Assembly: GCA_964528755.1 (NCBI GenBank)
Contig: CAZGWN010000080.1
Span: 1-16,999, forward strand
Source: Raineyella sp964528755
GTDB taxonomy: Bacteria > Actinomycetota > Actinomycetes > Propionibacteriales > Propionibacteriaceae
DNA: 16,999 nucleotides
Reading direction: 5' to 3'
Position 1 is the stretch's first letter, and every line of letters begins with the position of its first letter. Positions 1 through 7,176 of this stretch are shown here, piece after piece. The notes under the pieces were generated by a model that searched no databases, had not been told where the DNA came from, and saw only the letters and a list, made by a program, of their open reading frames with translations. Position numbers and translations under genes: made by a program.

Positions 1-6
1 ACCGGC

Positions 7-1200
7 TCACCACACGCGGGCGAGCGATCGCGCGACCCATTCCAGGTTGCCGGGGTTGAGCGCGGCGACGCAGATCCGGCCCCGGTCGGTCCCGTAGACG
101 CCGAATTCGTCGCGCAGCCGGACCATCTGATCGACCGACAGGCCGGAATAGGAGAACATGCCGACCTGGGTGGTGATGAACGAGACGTCGTCGGTGATCC
201 CGGCCTCGTGCAGCCCGTCGACGAGCGCCGCTCGCATCTGCTTGATCCGGTCGCGCATCGCGCCGAGCTCGACCTCCCAACCGGCCCGCAGCAGCGGGTC
301 GGTCAGCACGGTCGCGACGAGCCGGGCACCGTGGGTGGGCGGGTTGGAGTACAGCGTGCGGACCACCGGCTTGAGCCGGGACAGCACCCGGGCGGCCTCG
401 CCGGGCGAGGCGCACACCACGGACAGGGCGCCGTCGCGTTCCCCGTACAGGGCAAAGCTCTTGGAGAACGACGTCGAGCACAGCACCGGCAGGCCCGCCT
501 CGGCGAAGCGGCGGACCACCCGGGCGTCCTCCTCCAGGCCGGTGGAGAAACCCTGGTAGGCCATGTCGATGAACGGCACCAGGCCACGTTCGGTGACCAC
601 GTCCTGCACCCGGGTCCACTGGTCGGGTTCCAGGTCGTAACCGGTCGGGTTGTGGCAGCACGCGTGCAGCACGACGATCGTGCCCGGCGCCGCCGCGGAC
701 AGGTCGGCGAGCATCCCGTCGACGTCGACGCTGCGGGTGGCCGCGTCGTAGTAACGGTAGGACGCCACCCGATAGCCGGCAGCGGTGAACAGTGCGCGGT
801 GGTTCTCCCAGGACGGATCGGAGATCAGCACGGTCGCGGCCGGGTCGAGGGTCTTGAGGAACTCGGCACCGACCCGCAGCGCTCCGGTGCCGCCGAGGGC
901 CTGGACGGTGGCGACCCGCGCCACGGTCGGGCTGCCGGCGCCGAAGACCAGCTCCTTGACTGCCGTGTTGTACGCCGGCAGGCCGTCGATCGGCAGGTAC
1001 GGGCGCGGCTCGAGCGCATGGGCCAGACGCTGCTCGGCCTCGGCGACGCAGGCCAGCAGGGGGAGCTTGCCGTTCTCGTCCAGGTACACCCCGACGCCGA
1101 GATTGGCCTTGTCGGGGCGGGTGTCGGCCTTGTACTTCTCGGTCAGTCCGAGGATCGGGTCGGCGGGAGCCGCGGTGACGGAGGAGAACAGGGACGACAT
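7..1200 (-). CDS. Class I aromatic/aspartate aminotransferase (PLP-dependent)
   Basis: A 397-residue fold-type I aminotransferase that should move an amino group from aspartate or an aromatic amino acid to 2-oxoglutarate in the cytoplasm. Seen: the GLPAYN segment near residue 73, the NPTG motif at 184-187, D212-x-AYQGF for the pyridine nitrogen of PLP, and the Schiff-base lysine K247 in SFSKSFALYGER. The length matches the AspC/TyrB family (about 395-400). The LYGERDGAL stretch resembles the bacterial TyrB/AspC group rather than the shorter Ib aspartate aminotransferases. The start ATG at 1200 has an AAGGGA ribosome site about 6 nt upstream on this strand. A TANNNT -10 candidate (TAGTCT, plus coordinates 1249-1254) lies upstream. 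It diverges from the DUF885 gene across 84 bp. Substrate preference between Asp and aromatic amino acids cannot be settled by eye. Confidence 0.9.
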   Translation of the reverse strand: MSSLFSSVTAAPADPILGLTEKYKADTRPDKANLGVGVYLDENGKLPLLACVAEAEQRLAHALEPRPYLPIDGLPAYNTAVKELVFGAGSPTVARVATVQALGGTGALRVGAEFLKTLDPAATVLISDPSWENHRALFTAAGYRVASYRYYDAATRSVDVDGMLADLSAAAPGTIVVLHACCHNPTGYDLEPDQWTRVQDVVTERGLVPFIDMAYQGFSTGLEEDARVVRRFAEAGLPVLCSTSFSKSFALYGERDGALSVVCASPGEAARVLSRLKPVVRTLYSNPPTHGARLVATVLTDPLLRAGWEVELGAMRDRIKQMRAALVDGLHEAGITDDVSFITTQVGMFSYSGLSVDQMVRLRDEFGVYGTDRGRICVAALNPGNLEWVARSLARVW

Positions 1201-1248
1201 GGGGATCCCTTCAGGGGGTGATTCGGTCGGTTCCGACGGGCGCCCCCC

Positions 1249-1254
1249 AGACTA
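1249..1254 (-). promoter_or_regulatory. Candidate -10 element for the aminotransferase
   Basis: On the minus strand this reads TAGTCT and fits TANNNT. It would give a leader of roughly 40 nt containing the AAGGGA ribosome site. A short dyad (GTCGG-tt-CCGAC, 1226-1237) lies within that leader. No convincing -35 was found. Confidence 0.35.
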
Positions 1255-1270
1255 TCGGCCCGCCCCGGGA

Positions 1271-1276
1271 TAGGGT
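1271..1276 (+). promoter_or_regulatory. Candidate -10 element (leaderless) for the DUF885 gene
   Basis: TAGGGT lies 8 nt before the ATG at 1285, so transcription would begin at or very near the start codon. No Shine-Dalgarno sequence precedes that ATG, which fits a leaderless mRNA. No clear -35 was found. Confidence 0.4.
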
Positions 1277-1284
1277 CGGCGGAC

Positions 1285-2961
1285 ATGAGGATGCCGACCG
1301 CCATCGATGCCATCGCCACCGACCACACCCGCCGGTTGGCCGCGCTCTGGCCGACCTGGGCCACCGAGATGGGCCTGCCCGGCCACGACGCCGAGATGGG
1401 GGACTTCTCCCCGGCCAACCACGCCGCGTACGCCGACCTCAACCGGGAGACGCTGCGCCGGCTCGCCGCGGTGCAGCCGGTGGACCCGGTCGACGAGGTG
1501 ACCGTGGCGGCGATGCGGGACCGGCTCGGGTTGGCGATCGAGCAGTACGAGGCCGGCGAGTGGCGCGCCGACGCGAACAATCTCGCCTCCCCGGTGCAGG
1601 CGCTGCGCGACGTGTTCGACCTGATGGCCACCGACACGGTCGCCGACTGGGAGACGATCCGGTCCCGGCTCGCCGGGTTGCCGGCCGCCGTCGACGGCTA
1701 TCTCGCCTGCCTGCGCGCCGGACTCGCCGCGGGGCCCCGGCCGACCCGCCGCCAGGCGGAGGTGGCGCTGGCAGATGCCGAGGTGCAGGCCGATCCGGCG
1801 ACCTCGTTCTTCGTGGCATTCCTCGGCGGGGCGCGGCCGGCCGACGGCGAGCTGCCGGACGCGCTGCGCGAGGACCTGGCCACGGCGGGCCGTCGGGCCG
1901 GCGAGGCGTACGCCCGGCTGGCGGGCGTGCTGCGGGACGAGGTGCTGCCCGGGGCCCCGGAGGCCGACTCGATCGGGCGGGAGCGGTGGGAGTTGGCTTC
2001 GCGGGACTTCCTCGGGGCGCGGATCGACCCCGACGAGACGTACGAGTGGGGCCTGGCCCGGCTGGCGGACCTGGTCGCCGAGCAGCGTGCGGTGGCGGCC
2101 CGGATCGTCGGTCCGGGCGCATCGGTGGCCGAGGCGATCGCCGCGCTGGACGACGACCCGGCCCGGATCCTGCACGGCACCGACGCGCTGGTGGCGTGGA
2201 TGGAGGCCACCTCGGCCGAGGCGATCCAGCGGGTCGACGGGGTGGCGTTCGACCTGCCCGAGCCGGTCCGGCACCTGGAGTGCCGGATCGCGCCGACGGC
2301 CACCGGCGGGATCTACTACACCGGTCCGAGCGACGACGGGTCCCGCCCGGGCCGGATGTGGTGGTCGGTGCCCGCCGGGGTGACGGACTTCACCACCTGG
2401 CGGGAGCGGACGACGGTCTACCACGAGGGGGTGCCCGGCCACCATCTCCAGATCGGCACCGCGGTGGCCCACCGTGACGACCTCAACGACTGGCGCCGGC
2501 TGGCCTGCTGGGTGTCCGGTCACGGCGAGGGATGGGCGCTGTACGCCGAGCGGCTGATGGCCGACCTTGGCTTCCTCGACGACCCCGGGGACCGGATGGG
2601 GATGCTCGACGCCCAGGTGCTGCGCGCGGCGCGGGTCGTCTTCGACCTCGGCGTCCACCTCGGCAAGCCGGCCCCCGAGGCGTACGGCGGCGGGACCTGG
2701 GATGCCGACAAAGGCTGGGAACTGCTGCGCCGGCACGTGGCCAGCGACGAGGCGACGCTGCGCTTCGAGTGGAACCGCTACCTCACCTGGCCCGGACAGG
2801 CGCCCAGCTACGCGGTCGGTCAGCGGCTGTGGCAGCGGCTGCGCGACGAGGCACGGACCCGGGCGGAGGCGCGCGGGGAGGAGTTCTCGCTCAAGGACTT
2901 CCACGGGCGCGCGCTGGCGCTGGGGTCGGTGCCGCTGGAGGTGCTGCGGGCGGCGGTGTAG
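1285..2961 (+). CDS. DUF885 family protein, putative zinc-dependent hydrolase
   Basis: A 558-residue protein of the DUF885 family, whose members are mostly uncharacterised but look like zinc metallohydrolases. Seen: HEGVPGHH at residues 380-387 (an HE-x3-GHH signature, with H380, E381 and H386/H387 as likely metal or catalytic residues), followed by GHGEGWALYAERLM from residue 412 (E415 a possible further ligand), then the C-terminal PGQAPSYAVGQ segment typical of the family. No signal peptide, so it is probably cytoplasmic. The start at 1285 is chosen because TAGGGT sits 8 nt upstream. An in-frame ATG at 1291 is an alternative. It ends 3 nt before the convergent GNAT stop codon. The substrate is unknown; a peptidase or dipeptidase role is inferred from the motif only. 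Confidence 0.85.
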   Translation: MRMPTAIDAIATDHTRRLAALWPTWATEMGLPGHDAEMGDFSPANHAAYADLNRETLRRLAAVQPVDPVDEVTVAAMRDRLGLAIEQYEAGEWRADANNLASPVQALRDVFDLMATDTVADWETIRSRLAGLPAAVDGYLACLRAGLAAGPRPTRRQAEVALADAEVQADPATSFFVAFLGGARPADGELPDALREDLATAGRRAGEAYARLAGVLRDEVLPGAPEADSIGRERWELASRDFLGARIDPDETYEWGLARLADLVAEQRAVAARIVGPGASVAEAIAALDDDPARILHGTDALVAWMEATSAEAIQRVDGVAFDLPEPVRHLECRIAPTATGGIYYTGPSDDGSRPGRMWWSVPAGVTDFTTWRERTTVYHEGVPGHHLQIGTAVAHRDDLNDWRRLACWVSGHGEGWALYAERLMADLGFLDDPGDRMGMLDAQVLRAARVVFDLGVHLGKPAPEAYGGGTWDADKGWELLRRHVASDEATLRFEWNRYLTWPGQAPSYAVGQRLWQRLRDEARTRAEARGEEFSLKDFHGRALALGSVPLEVLRAAV

Positions 2962-2964
2962 GCG

Positions 2965-3540
2965 CTAGGCGATCGCGCCCGCGTACATCACCGCGGAGCA
3001 CTCGCACGGCGGTTCTCCGCAGGCCGGGCAGGTGAACCGGTGCGAAAGGCTCTCGGTCCGCCAGTAGTCGGTGACCTCGGCGAAGGGCTCCATCCCGGCC
3101 CGGTCGAGGATCGGGGCCAGGGTCGGGGTATCCGGGGTCGCGGCGGCCGGGTGCCAGGCGACCGACGCCCAGACCCGTACCTTCCGGGCTCGGAACCGGT
3201 CGCGGGCGGCGTCGGCCAGCCGACTTCCCAGTCCCTGCCCGGTGTGGTCGGGATGGACGGCGAGCGTGTCGAGCAGCCCGATCCGCCGCGCATGCAGGAC
3301 GTCGGGCAGACCGGCGCGCATCAGTCGGCCGACCGCACCGGGGGTGAAGACCGAGGCGAGGCAGACCCCGAGCACGTTCCCGTCGTGTTCGGCGACCAGG
3401 GTGAAGCCGTCCGGTCGGGCGGCATCCTCCGGGTGTCCCATCAGGCGTCTGCGACCGAACTGGGCGTCGACGATGCCGCGGATGTCGGGAAGGTCGGCCC
3501 GGGCGGCGGTGCGGATGCTGAGTTTCTTGGTGCGTGCCAT
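2965..3540 (-). CDS. GNAT-family N-acetyltransferase with Cys-rich C-terminal tail
   Basis: A 191-residue GNAT acetyltransferase that should transfer acetyl from acetyl-CoA to an amine; the acceptor is unknown. Seen: motif A at about residues 91-108, with LDTLAVHPDHTGQGLGSRL carrying the Q-G-L-G pyrophosphate loop, then a motif B region ending in DRAGMEPFAEVTDYW. The last 22 residues are unusual: CPACGEPPCEC places cysteines at 171, 174, 179 and 181, like a small zinc-binding knuckle. The reading frame stays open far upstream (to about 5073), but homology begins at the ATG at 3540. A TANNNT element (TACCCT, plus coordinates 3551-3556) lies 10 nt ahead of it. The gene diverges from the aldo/keto reductase across 111 bp and converges on DUF885. 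Confidence 0.85.
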   Translation of the reverse strand: MARTKKLSIRTAARADLPDIRGIVDAQFGRRRLMGHPEDAARPDGFTLVAEHDGNVLGVCLASVFTPGAVGRLMRAGLPDVLHARRIGLLDTLAVHPDHTGQGLGSRLADAARDRFRARKVRVWASVAWHPAAATPDTPTLAPILDRAGMEPFAEVTDYWRTESLSHRFTCPACGEPPCECSAVMYAGAIA

Positions 3541-3550
3541 GACGCCAGAC

Positions 3551-3556
3551 AGGGTA
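3551..3556 (-). promoter_or_regulatory. Candidate -10 element for the GNAT gene
   Basis: It reads TACCCT on the minus strand, 10 nt before the ATG, implying a leader of only a few nucleotides. A 13-bp dyad (CCCCG-gcg-CGGGG, 3561-3573) lies just upstream, between this promoter and that of the aldo/keto reductase, and could bind a regulator. Confidence 0.3.
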
Positions 3557-3638
3557 TGCGCCCCGGCGCGGGGACCACGAATCGGCCGGATGGGAGGCGT
3601 CTCGTCGGGCCGTGTGCCGGCGGGCCCGGGAGTACGCA

Positions 3639-3644
3639 TAGATT
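3639..3644 (+). promoter_or_regulatory. Candidate -10 element (leaderless) for the aldo/keto reductase
   Basis: TAGATT ends 7 nt before the ATG at 3652, with no Shine-Dalgarno sequence between them. This is the spacing expected when the transcript starts on the A of the start codon. No clear -35 was found. Confidence 0.45.
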
Positions 3645-3651
3645 GCCTGAC

Positions 3652-4665
3652 ATGAGGTTCCGCTACTTGGGCAATTCCGGTTTCAAGATCTCCGAGATCA
3701 CGTACGGCAACTGGCTGACCCACGGGTCGCAGGTCGAGAACGACACCGCGAAGGCGTGTGTCCACGCCGCGCTGGACGCCGGCATCACGACCTTCGACAC
3801 CGCCGATGTGTACGCCAACACGGCCGCCGAGAGCGTGCTCGGGGAGGCGCTGGCCGGGCAGCGCCGCGAGTCGCTGGAGATCTTCACGAAGGTCTACTGG
3901 CCGACCGGGCCCAAGGGCCACAACGACGTCGGACTGTCCCGCAAGCACATCCTGGAGTCCTGCCACGCCTCCCTGAAGCGGCTCGGGACCGACTACATCG
4001 ACCTCTACCAAGCGCATCGGTACGACACCGAGACCCCGCTGGAGGAGACCATGACGGCCTTCGCCGACCTGGTCCGGCAGGGCAAGGTGCTCTACATCGG
4101 TGTCTCGGAGTGGACCGCCGACCAGATCCGCGCCGCCCACGCCCTGGCGCACGACCTGGGCATCCAGCTGATCAGTTCCCAGCCGCAGTACAACATGCTG
4201 TGGCGGATCATCGAGCCCGAGGTGGTGCCCACCTGCGAGGAACTCGGGATTTCCCAGATCGTCTGGTCGCCGATGGCCCAGGGGGTGCTGTCGGGCAAGT
4301 ACCGCCCGGGCGCGCCGGCGCCGGCCGGCAGCCGGGCGACCGACGCCAGGGGCGGCGCCCGGATGATCCATGGCTACCTCGGCGACGAGACCTTGGTCAC
4401 CCGCGTCCAGGGGCTGCGCCCGATCGCCGAGGAACTCGGGCTGTCGATGCCGCAGTTGGCGATCGCCTGGGTGCTGCAGAACGCCAATGTGGCCGCGGCC
4501 CTGGTGGGCGCCTCGCGGCCCGAACAGCTCACCGAGAACGTCAAGGCCTCCGGGGTGGAGATCCCGGCCGAACTGATGGCCCGGATCGACGAGGTGCTGG
4601 GTGACTCGGTGCAGCGCGACCCGTCGGTGACCGCCCGGAACGCGCCGGCAGGCAGGCCGGCCTAG
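3652..4665 (+). CDS. Aldo/keto reductase (Kv-beta/YghZ-like subgroup)
   Basis: A 337-residue NAD(P)H-dependent oxidoreductase of the aldo/keto reductase superfamily, a (beta/alpha)8 barrel that reduces aldehydes or ketones in the cytoplasm. The catalytic tetrad is visible: D49 and Y54 in FDTADVY, K80 in EIFTKVYW, and H122 in LYQAHRYD. Cofactor-side segments are also present (SQPQYNMLWR, WSPMAQGVLSGKYRPG, and near the C-terminus ALVGASRPEQLTENV). The N-terminal MRFRYLGNSGFKISEITYG is the usual family start, so the ATG at 3652 is secure. The insertion after the lysine and the GGARM stretch resemble the potassium-channel beta-subunit-like bacterial subgroup. It converges with tetR across 17 nt. 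The physiological substrate is not predictable here. Confidence 0.9.
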   Translation: MRFRYLGNSGFKISEITYGNWLTHGSQVENDTAKACVHAALDAGITTFDTADVYANTAAESVLGEALAGQRRESLEIFTKVYWPTGPKGHNDVGLSRKHILESCHASLKRLGTDYIDLYQAHRYDTETPLEETMTAFADLVRQGKVLYIGVSEWTADQIRAAHALAHDLGIQLISSQPQYNMLWRIIEPEVVPTCEELGISQIVWSPMAQGVLSGKYRPGAPAPAGSRATDARGGARMIHGYLGDETLVTRVQGLRPIAEELGLSMPQLAIAWVLQNANVAAALVGASRPEQLTENVKASGVEIPAELMARIDEVLGDSVQRDPSVTARNAPAGRPA

Positions 4666-4666
4666 G

Positions 4667-4691
4667 GGCACCCGGTGTCCGGTCAGGTGCC
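4667..4691. terminator. Weak inverted repeat between convergent genes, possible bidirectional terminator
   Basis: GGCACC (4667-4672) pairs with GGTGCC (4686-4691) around a 13-nt loop. The repeat lies between the reductase stop and the tetR stop and overlaps the latter. There is no T tract, so this is tentative. Confidence 0.25.
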
Positions 4692-5252
4692 GGAGGCACG
4701 GGGGAGGGCCCGGACCGCCGTGTCGACGACCTCCGTAGCCTCGTCGGCGGTGAGTGAGCCGGTCAGCGTACGTTCCGCCAGTCCGTCGCTGAGCGCCAGA
4801 AGTCCCCGGGCGGCCCGCGGGTCGAGGCCGCCCTCGGCCAGCAGGGCCGCGATGGCGGCCTCCGCGCCCGCCTTGGCCGAACGGACCTCCTCGGCGATCC
4901 ACGGATCGTCGACGCTCTTGGCCACGAACGTGAGCCACACCCGTGCGCCGCGGCGGAAGTCGTCGGTCCGTGCGAAGGGCTGGACGAGGAGGGCCTGCAG
5001 GCGCTCGGCGGGACGGCGCCCGGCCGCGCCGGCCTCGTACGCCTGCATGGCGCCCCCGATCATCGCCGTGCACGCGGCGTGGACCAGATCCTCCTTGCTC
5101 GCGAAGTAGTGCTGGATCCGACCGACCGAGATGCCGGCGCGTTCGGCCACGCGGCGCATCGTGACCGCCTCGATGCCGTGGTCGCCGATGAGGCTCCAGA
5201 CCGCCTGGATGATCTCCGCCCGGCGCTGTTCGTGGTCCACGATCCGGGGCAT
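4683..5252 (-). CDS. TetR-family transcriptional regulator
   Basis: A 189-residue TetR/AcrR-type repressor. The N-terminal helix-turn-helix is clear: residues about 10-52, with VTMRRVAERAGISVGRIQHYF as the recognition module, followed by SKEDLV. The remainder is the helical ligand-binding and dimer domain, which names no ligand. The start ATG at 5252 has no Shine-Dalgarno, but TAGGGT (plus coordinates 5259-5264) lies 6 nt upstream, suggesting a leaderless message. The gene diverges from the alpha/beta hydrolase, and an imperfect 24-bp dyad at 5274-5297 sits between them, so autorepression and control of the hydrolase are likely (inference). The convergent aldo/keto reductase need not be a target. 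Confidence 0.9.
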   Translation of the reverse strand: MPRIVDHEQRRAEIIQAVWSLIGDHGIEAVTMRRVAERAGISVGRIQHYFASKEDLVHAACTAMIGGAMQAYEAGAAGRRPAERLQALLVQPFARTDDFRRGARVWLTFVAKSVDDPWIAEEVRSAKAGAEAAIAALLAEGGLDPRAARGLLALSDGLAERTLTGSLTADEATEVVDTAVRALPRASGT

Positions 5253-5258
5253 GGTGTC

Positions 5259-5264
5259 ACCCTA
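5259..5264 (-). promoter_or_regulatory. Candidate -10 element (leaderless) for tetR
   Basis: It reads TAGGGT on the minus strand, 6 nt before the tetR ATG. It is the same hexamer as the one ahead of the DUF885 gene. The operator candidate at 5274-5297 covers the region where its -35 contacts would fall. Confidence 0.4.
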
Positions 5265-5273
5265 GTCGGGTCC

Positions 5274-5297
5274 GTTGCGGTACAGTCGTATTGCAAC
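5274..5297. promoter_or_regulatory. Candidate TetR operator (imperfect dyad)
   Basis: The arms are GTTGCGGTAC (5274-5283) and GTATTGCAAC (5288-5297), around a 4-bp centre. Eight of ten arm positions are complementary. Size and placement are typical of operators of divergently transcribed TetR regulators. The dyad overlaps a TACAGT -10 candidate for the hydrolase (5281-5286) and the upstream part of the tetR promoter, so one bound dimer could block both genes. Confidence 0.6.
5281..5286 (+). promoter_or_regulatory. Candidate -10 element for the alpha/beta hydrolase
   Basis: TACAGT fits TANNNT and would give a leader of about 40 nt containing the GGAGG ribosome site at 5324-5328. It lies inside the operator candidate. 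No clear -35 was seen. Confidence 0.35.
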
Positions 5298-5333
5298 ATG
5301 CTCCCGACCCCCATCCGACCCTCGGAGGTCGCC

Positions 5334-6320
5334 ATGTCCCACCGCCCGCGCCGCCCGCTGCTCACCCACACGGTGGCGGTCCTCGCCGCGGCCGCGCTTG
5401 TCGGTGCCGCAGTCGTTCTGCGACCTCAGGCCGCCGTGGGTGGTTTCCGGACCGTGCAGGGCCGGGTGGCGTACCAGGCCGCGTACGACGAGGCCCTGGC
5501 CACCCTGCCGCGGCCGACCCGCAGCCTCGACGTGCCTACTTCGTACGGAACGGTGCGGATCCACGAGTGGGTCGGGCCCGACGCGGAGGGTGCACCCGGG
5601 GATGACGTCCCGGTGCTGTTCCTGCCCGGCCGGGCCTCGGGGGCGCCGATGTGGGCGGCTCAGGTCCGGGACCTGGCGGGTGATCACCGCGTCCTGCTGG
5701 TCGACGCGCTCGGCGACGCCGGCGGATCGGTCCAGGCCGTCCCGCTGCGCTCGATGGCCGACCAGGTGGCCTGGATCGACGAGTTGATCGGCGCCCTCGC
5801 GATTCGTCGGGTGCACGTGGTGGGCCACTCCTTCGGCGGCGCGACGGCGGCCGGGTACGCGGTGGCGCATCCCGGGCGGGTGGCCTCCCTCGCCCTGCTG
5901 GAACCGGTGTTCACCTTCGCCGGGCCGCCGCCCGATGTGTACTGGTGGGCGACGGTCATGCTGCTGCCGCTGCCGCGGGCCTGGCACGACGCCGCGCTGC
6001 GCCGCATCGGTGGTGTGGACGAGATCGACCACACCGACCCCGTGGCACGGATGGTCGACCTCGCCGGCCGGGAGTACCGGGCCTCCCTGCCGACCCCGCG
6101 CGTCCTCGACGACGCGCAACTGGCCGGCCTGACCATGCCGGTGTACGTGGCGATCGGTGGGGAAGACTCGCTGGCCGGCGGGCAGCGGGCGGCCCGACGT
6201 GCCGCCGGGCTGTCGGGGGCGGTCGTGCGGGTGTGGCCGGGGGCGACGCACTCGCTGCCGATGCAGGTGAGCGCCGAGCTGGACGCGGAGCTGGCGGAGT
6301 TCTGGCGGGGCGTGAACTGA
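5334..6320 (+). CDS. Alpha/beta hydrolase with N-terminal signal or anchor segment
   Basis: A 328-residue alpha/beta-hydrolase-fold protein, probably an esterase-like enzyme. Seen: a positively charged start (MSHRPRRP) followed by a hydrophobic stretch at about residues 11-29, consistent with a signal peptide or membrane anchor; the oxyanion segment LFLPGRASG near residue 96, with PG in place of the usual HG; the nucleophile elbow GHSFGG with S166; the acid probably D278 in IGGEDSL; and H306 in GATHSLP. The start at 5334 is chosen for the GGAGG 5 nt upstream; an in-frame ATG at 5298 lies inside the operator region and is less likely. It diverges from tetR and is probably its target. The substrate is unknown. 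Confidence 0.85.
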   Translation: MSHRPRRPLLTHTVAVLAAAALVGAAVVLRPQAAVGGFRTVQGRVAYQAAYDEALATLPRPTRSLDVPTSYGTVRIHEWVGPDAEGAPGDDVPVLFLPGRASGAPMWAAQVRDLAGDHRVLLVDALGDAGGSVQAVPLRSMADQVAWIDELIGALAIRRVHVVGHSFGGATAAGYAVAHPGRVASLALLEPVFTFAGPPPDVYWWATVMLLPLPRAWHDAALRRIGGVDEIDHTDPVARMVDLAGREYRASLPTPRVLDDAQLAGLTMPVYVAIGGEDSLAGGQRAARRAAGLSGAVVRVWPGATHSLPMQVSAELDAELAEFWRGVN

Positions 6321-6326
6321 GCCCCG
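6306..6326 (+). terminator. Possible terminator hairpin over the hydrolase stop codon
   Basis: CGGGGC (6306-6311) pairs perfectly with GCCCCG (6321-6326) around a 9-nt loop that contains the stop codon. It is GC-rich but lacks a T tract, so the call is tentative. Confidence 0.35.
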
Positions 6327-6360
6327 TGTCGGGTCACTCGGGACCTCTTGTGCGACCGCC

Positions 6361-6366
6361 TACAGT
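6361..6366 (+). promoter_or_regulatory. Candidate -10 element for the HEAT-repeat gene
   Basis: TACAGT, the same hexamer as ahead of the hydrolase, would give a leader of about 30 nt with the GAGGAG ribosome site at 6391-6396. No clear -35 was found. Confidence 0.3.
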
Positions 6367-6402
6367 CGGACCATCCACAGGCGCCGTGTCGAGGAGTTTC
6401 CC

Positions 6403-7167
6403 ATGGCCGCACCCGAACCCACCACCCAGCAACTGACCGAGCGGCTCGGACATCACGATGAGAATGTCCGGCTGCGGGCCGCGATGGATCTGGGCCTGTC
6501 GACCGATCCCGCGGCGGCCCGCGTCCTGGTGGACCGGCTCGGCACCGAGTCGGAGCCCGCCGTCCGCGAGATGATCACCTGGGCCACCGTCCAGCACGCC
6601 GACCACGCCCGCACCGAGCTCTACGTGCAGCTCTACAGCGCCGAACCGGAGGTCCGCGCCCAGGCGGCGCACGTGCTCAGCAAGATCGGTGGCGAGTCGA
6701 TCCTGTCGGCGATCCTGCCCGTGATCGACGACGACGACCCGGTGGTCGCCGTCAAGGTCTACCGGGCCGCGGCCAGCACGCGCAGCGAAGCCGCCTGCGC
6801 CGCTCTGTTCGGGCGGCTGGGCGTCGGGGACGCGCTCGTCCGCGACGCGCTGACCGATGCCCTGGCCTCCTTCGACCCGGACTGGACGGTCCGGCCGCTG
6901 ATCGCCGGGCTGGCCGACGCCGATCCGATCCTGCAGATCCACTGCGCCGACACGCTGGCCGAGATCGGCAGCCCGGGGGCCGACGAGGCGATCGACCGGC
7001 TGGCCGAGCACCTGTCCGACCCGGGCCTGCCGGTCCGGGTCGCGATGCTGTGCGCGCTGAGCCGACTGGATCCCGCCCGGACCGAACCGATCATCCGTAC
7101 GGTGGCCGACGGCGACGATCCCGAGCTGGCCGAGGTGGCGCGGAGGCTGGCCGACCTGCCCCGGTAG
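6403..7167 (+). CDS. HEAT-repeat protein
   Basis: A 254-residue all-helical repeat protein made almost entirely of about seven HEAT-like units of 30-35 residues, roughly at 10-46, 47-77, 78-108, 109-140, 141-171, 172-203 and 204-234, with a partial unit at the end. Repeated pattern elements include VRLRAAMDLG, VRAQAAHVLSKIG, LVRDALTDALASF, LQIHCADTLAEIG and VRVAMLCALSRL. Proteins of this type are scaffolds or partner-binding modules; some relatives act in phycobilin lyases, but no phycobilin context exists here and no catalytic motif is visible. The start has a good GAGGAG site 6 nt upstream. It stands alone between the hydrolase and a convergent membrane-protein gene 9 nt beyond its stop. 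The function is unknown. Confidence 0.85.
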   Translation: MAAPEPTTQQLTERLGHHDENVRLRAAMDLGLSTDPAAARVLVDRLGTESEPAVREMITWATVQHADHARTELYVQLYSAEPEVRAQAAHVLSKIGGESILSAILPVIDDDDPVVAVKVYRAAASTRSEAACAALFGRLGVGDALVRDALTDALASFDPDWTVRPLIAGLADADPILQIHCADTLAEIGSPGADEAIDRLAEHLSDPGLPVRVAMLCALSRLDPARTEPIIRTVADGDDPELAEVARRLADLPR

Positions 7168-7176
7168 GCGTGGCGG

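Noticed and set aside
1252..2904. Long open frame on the minus strand opposite the DUF885 gene (550 codons)
   Set aside because: GC-rich shadow frame with Pro/Arg/Gly/Val-rich, low-information translation, lying opposite a gene with clear family motifs.
2961..2979. Inverted repeat GGCGC/GCGCC between the DUF885 and GNAT stops as a terminator
   Set aside because: Five-bp arms in very GC-rich DNA are expected by chance.
3541..5073. Upstream extension of the GNAT frame to a 702-codon protein
   Set aside because: The extension runs antisense to the aldo/keto reductase and part of tetR and has no family similarity; the GNAT N-terminus fits the ATG at 3540.
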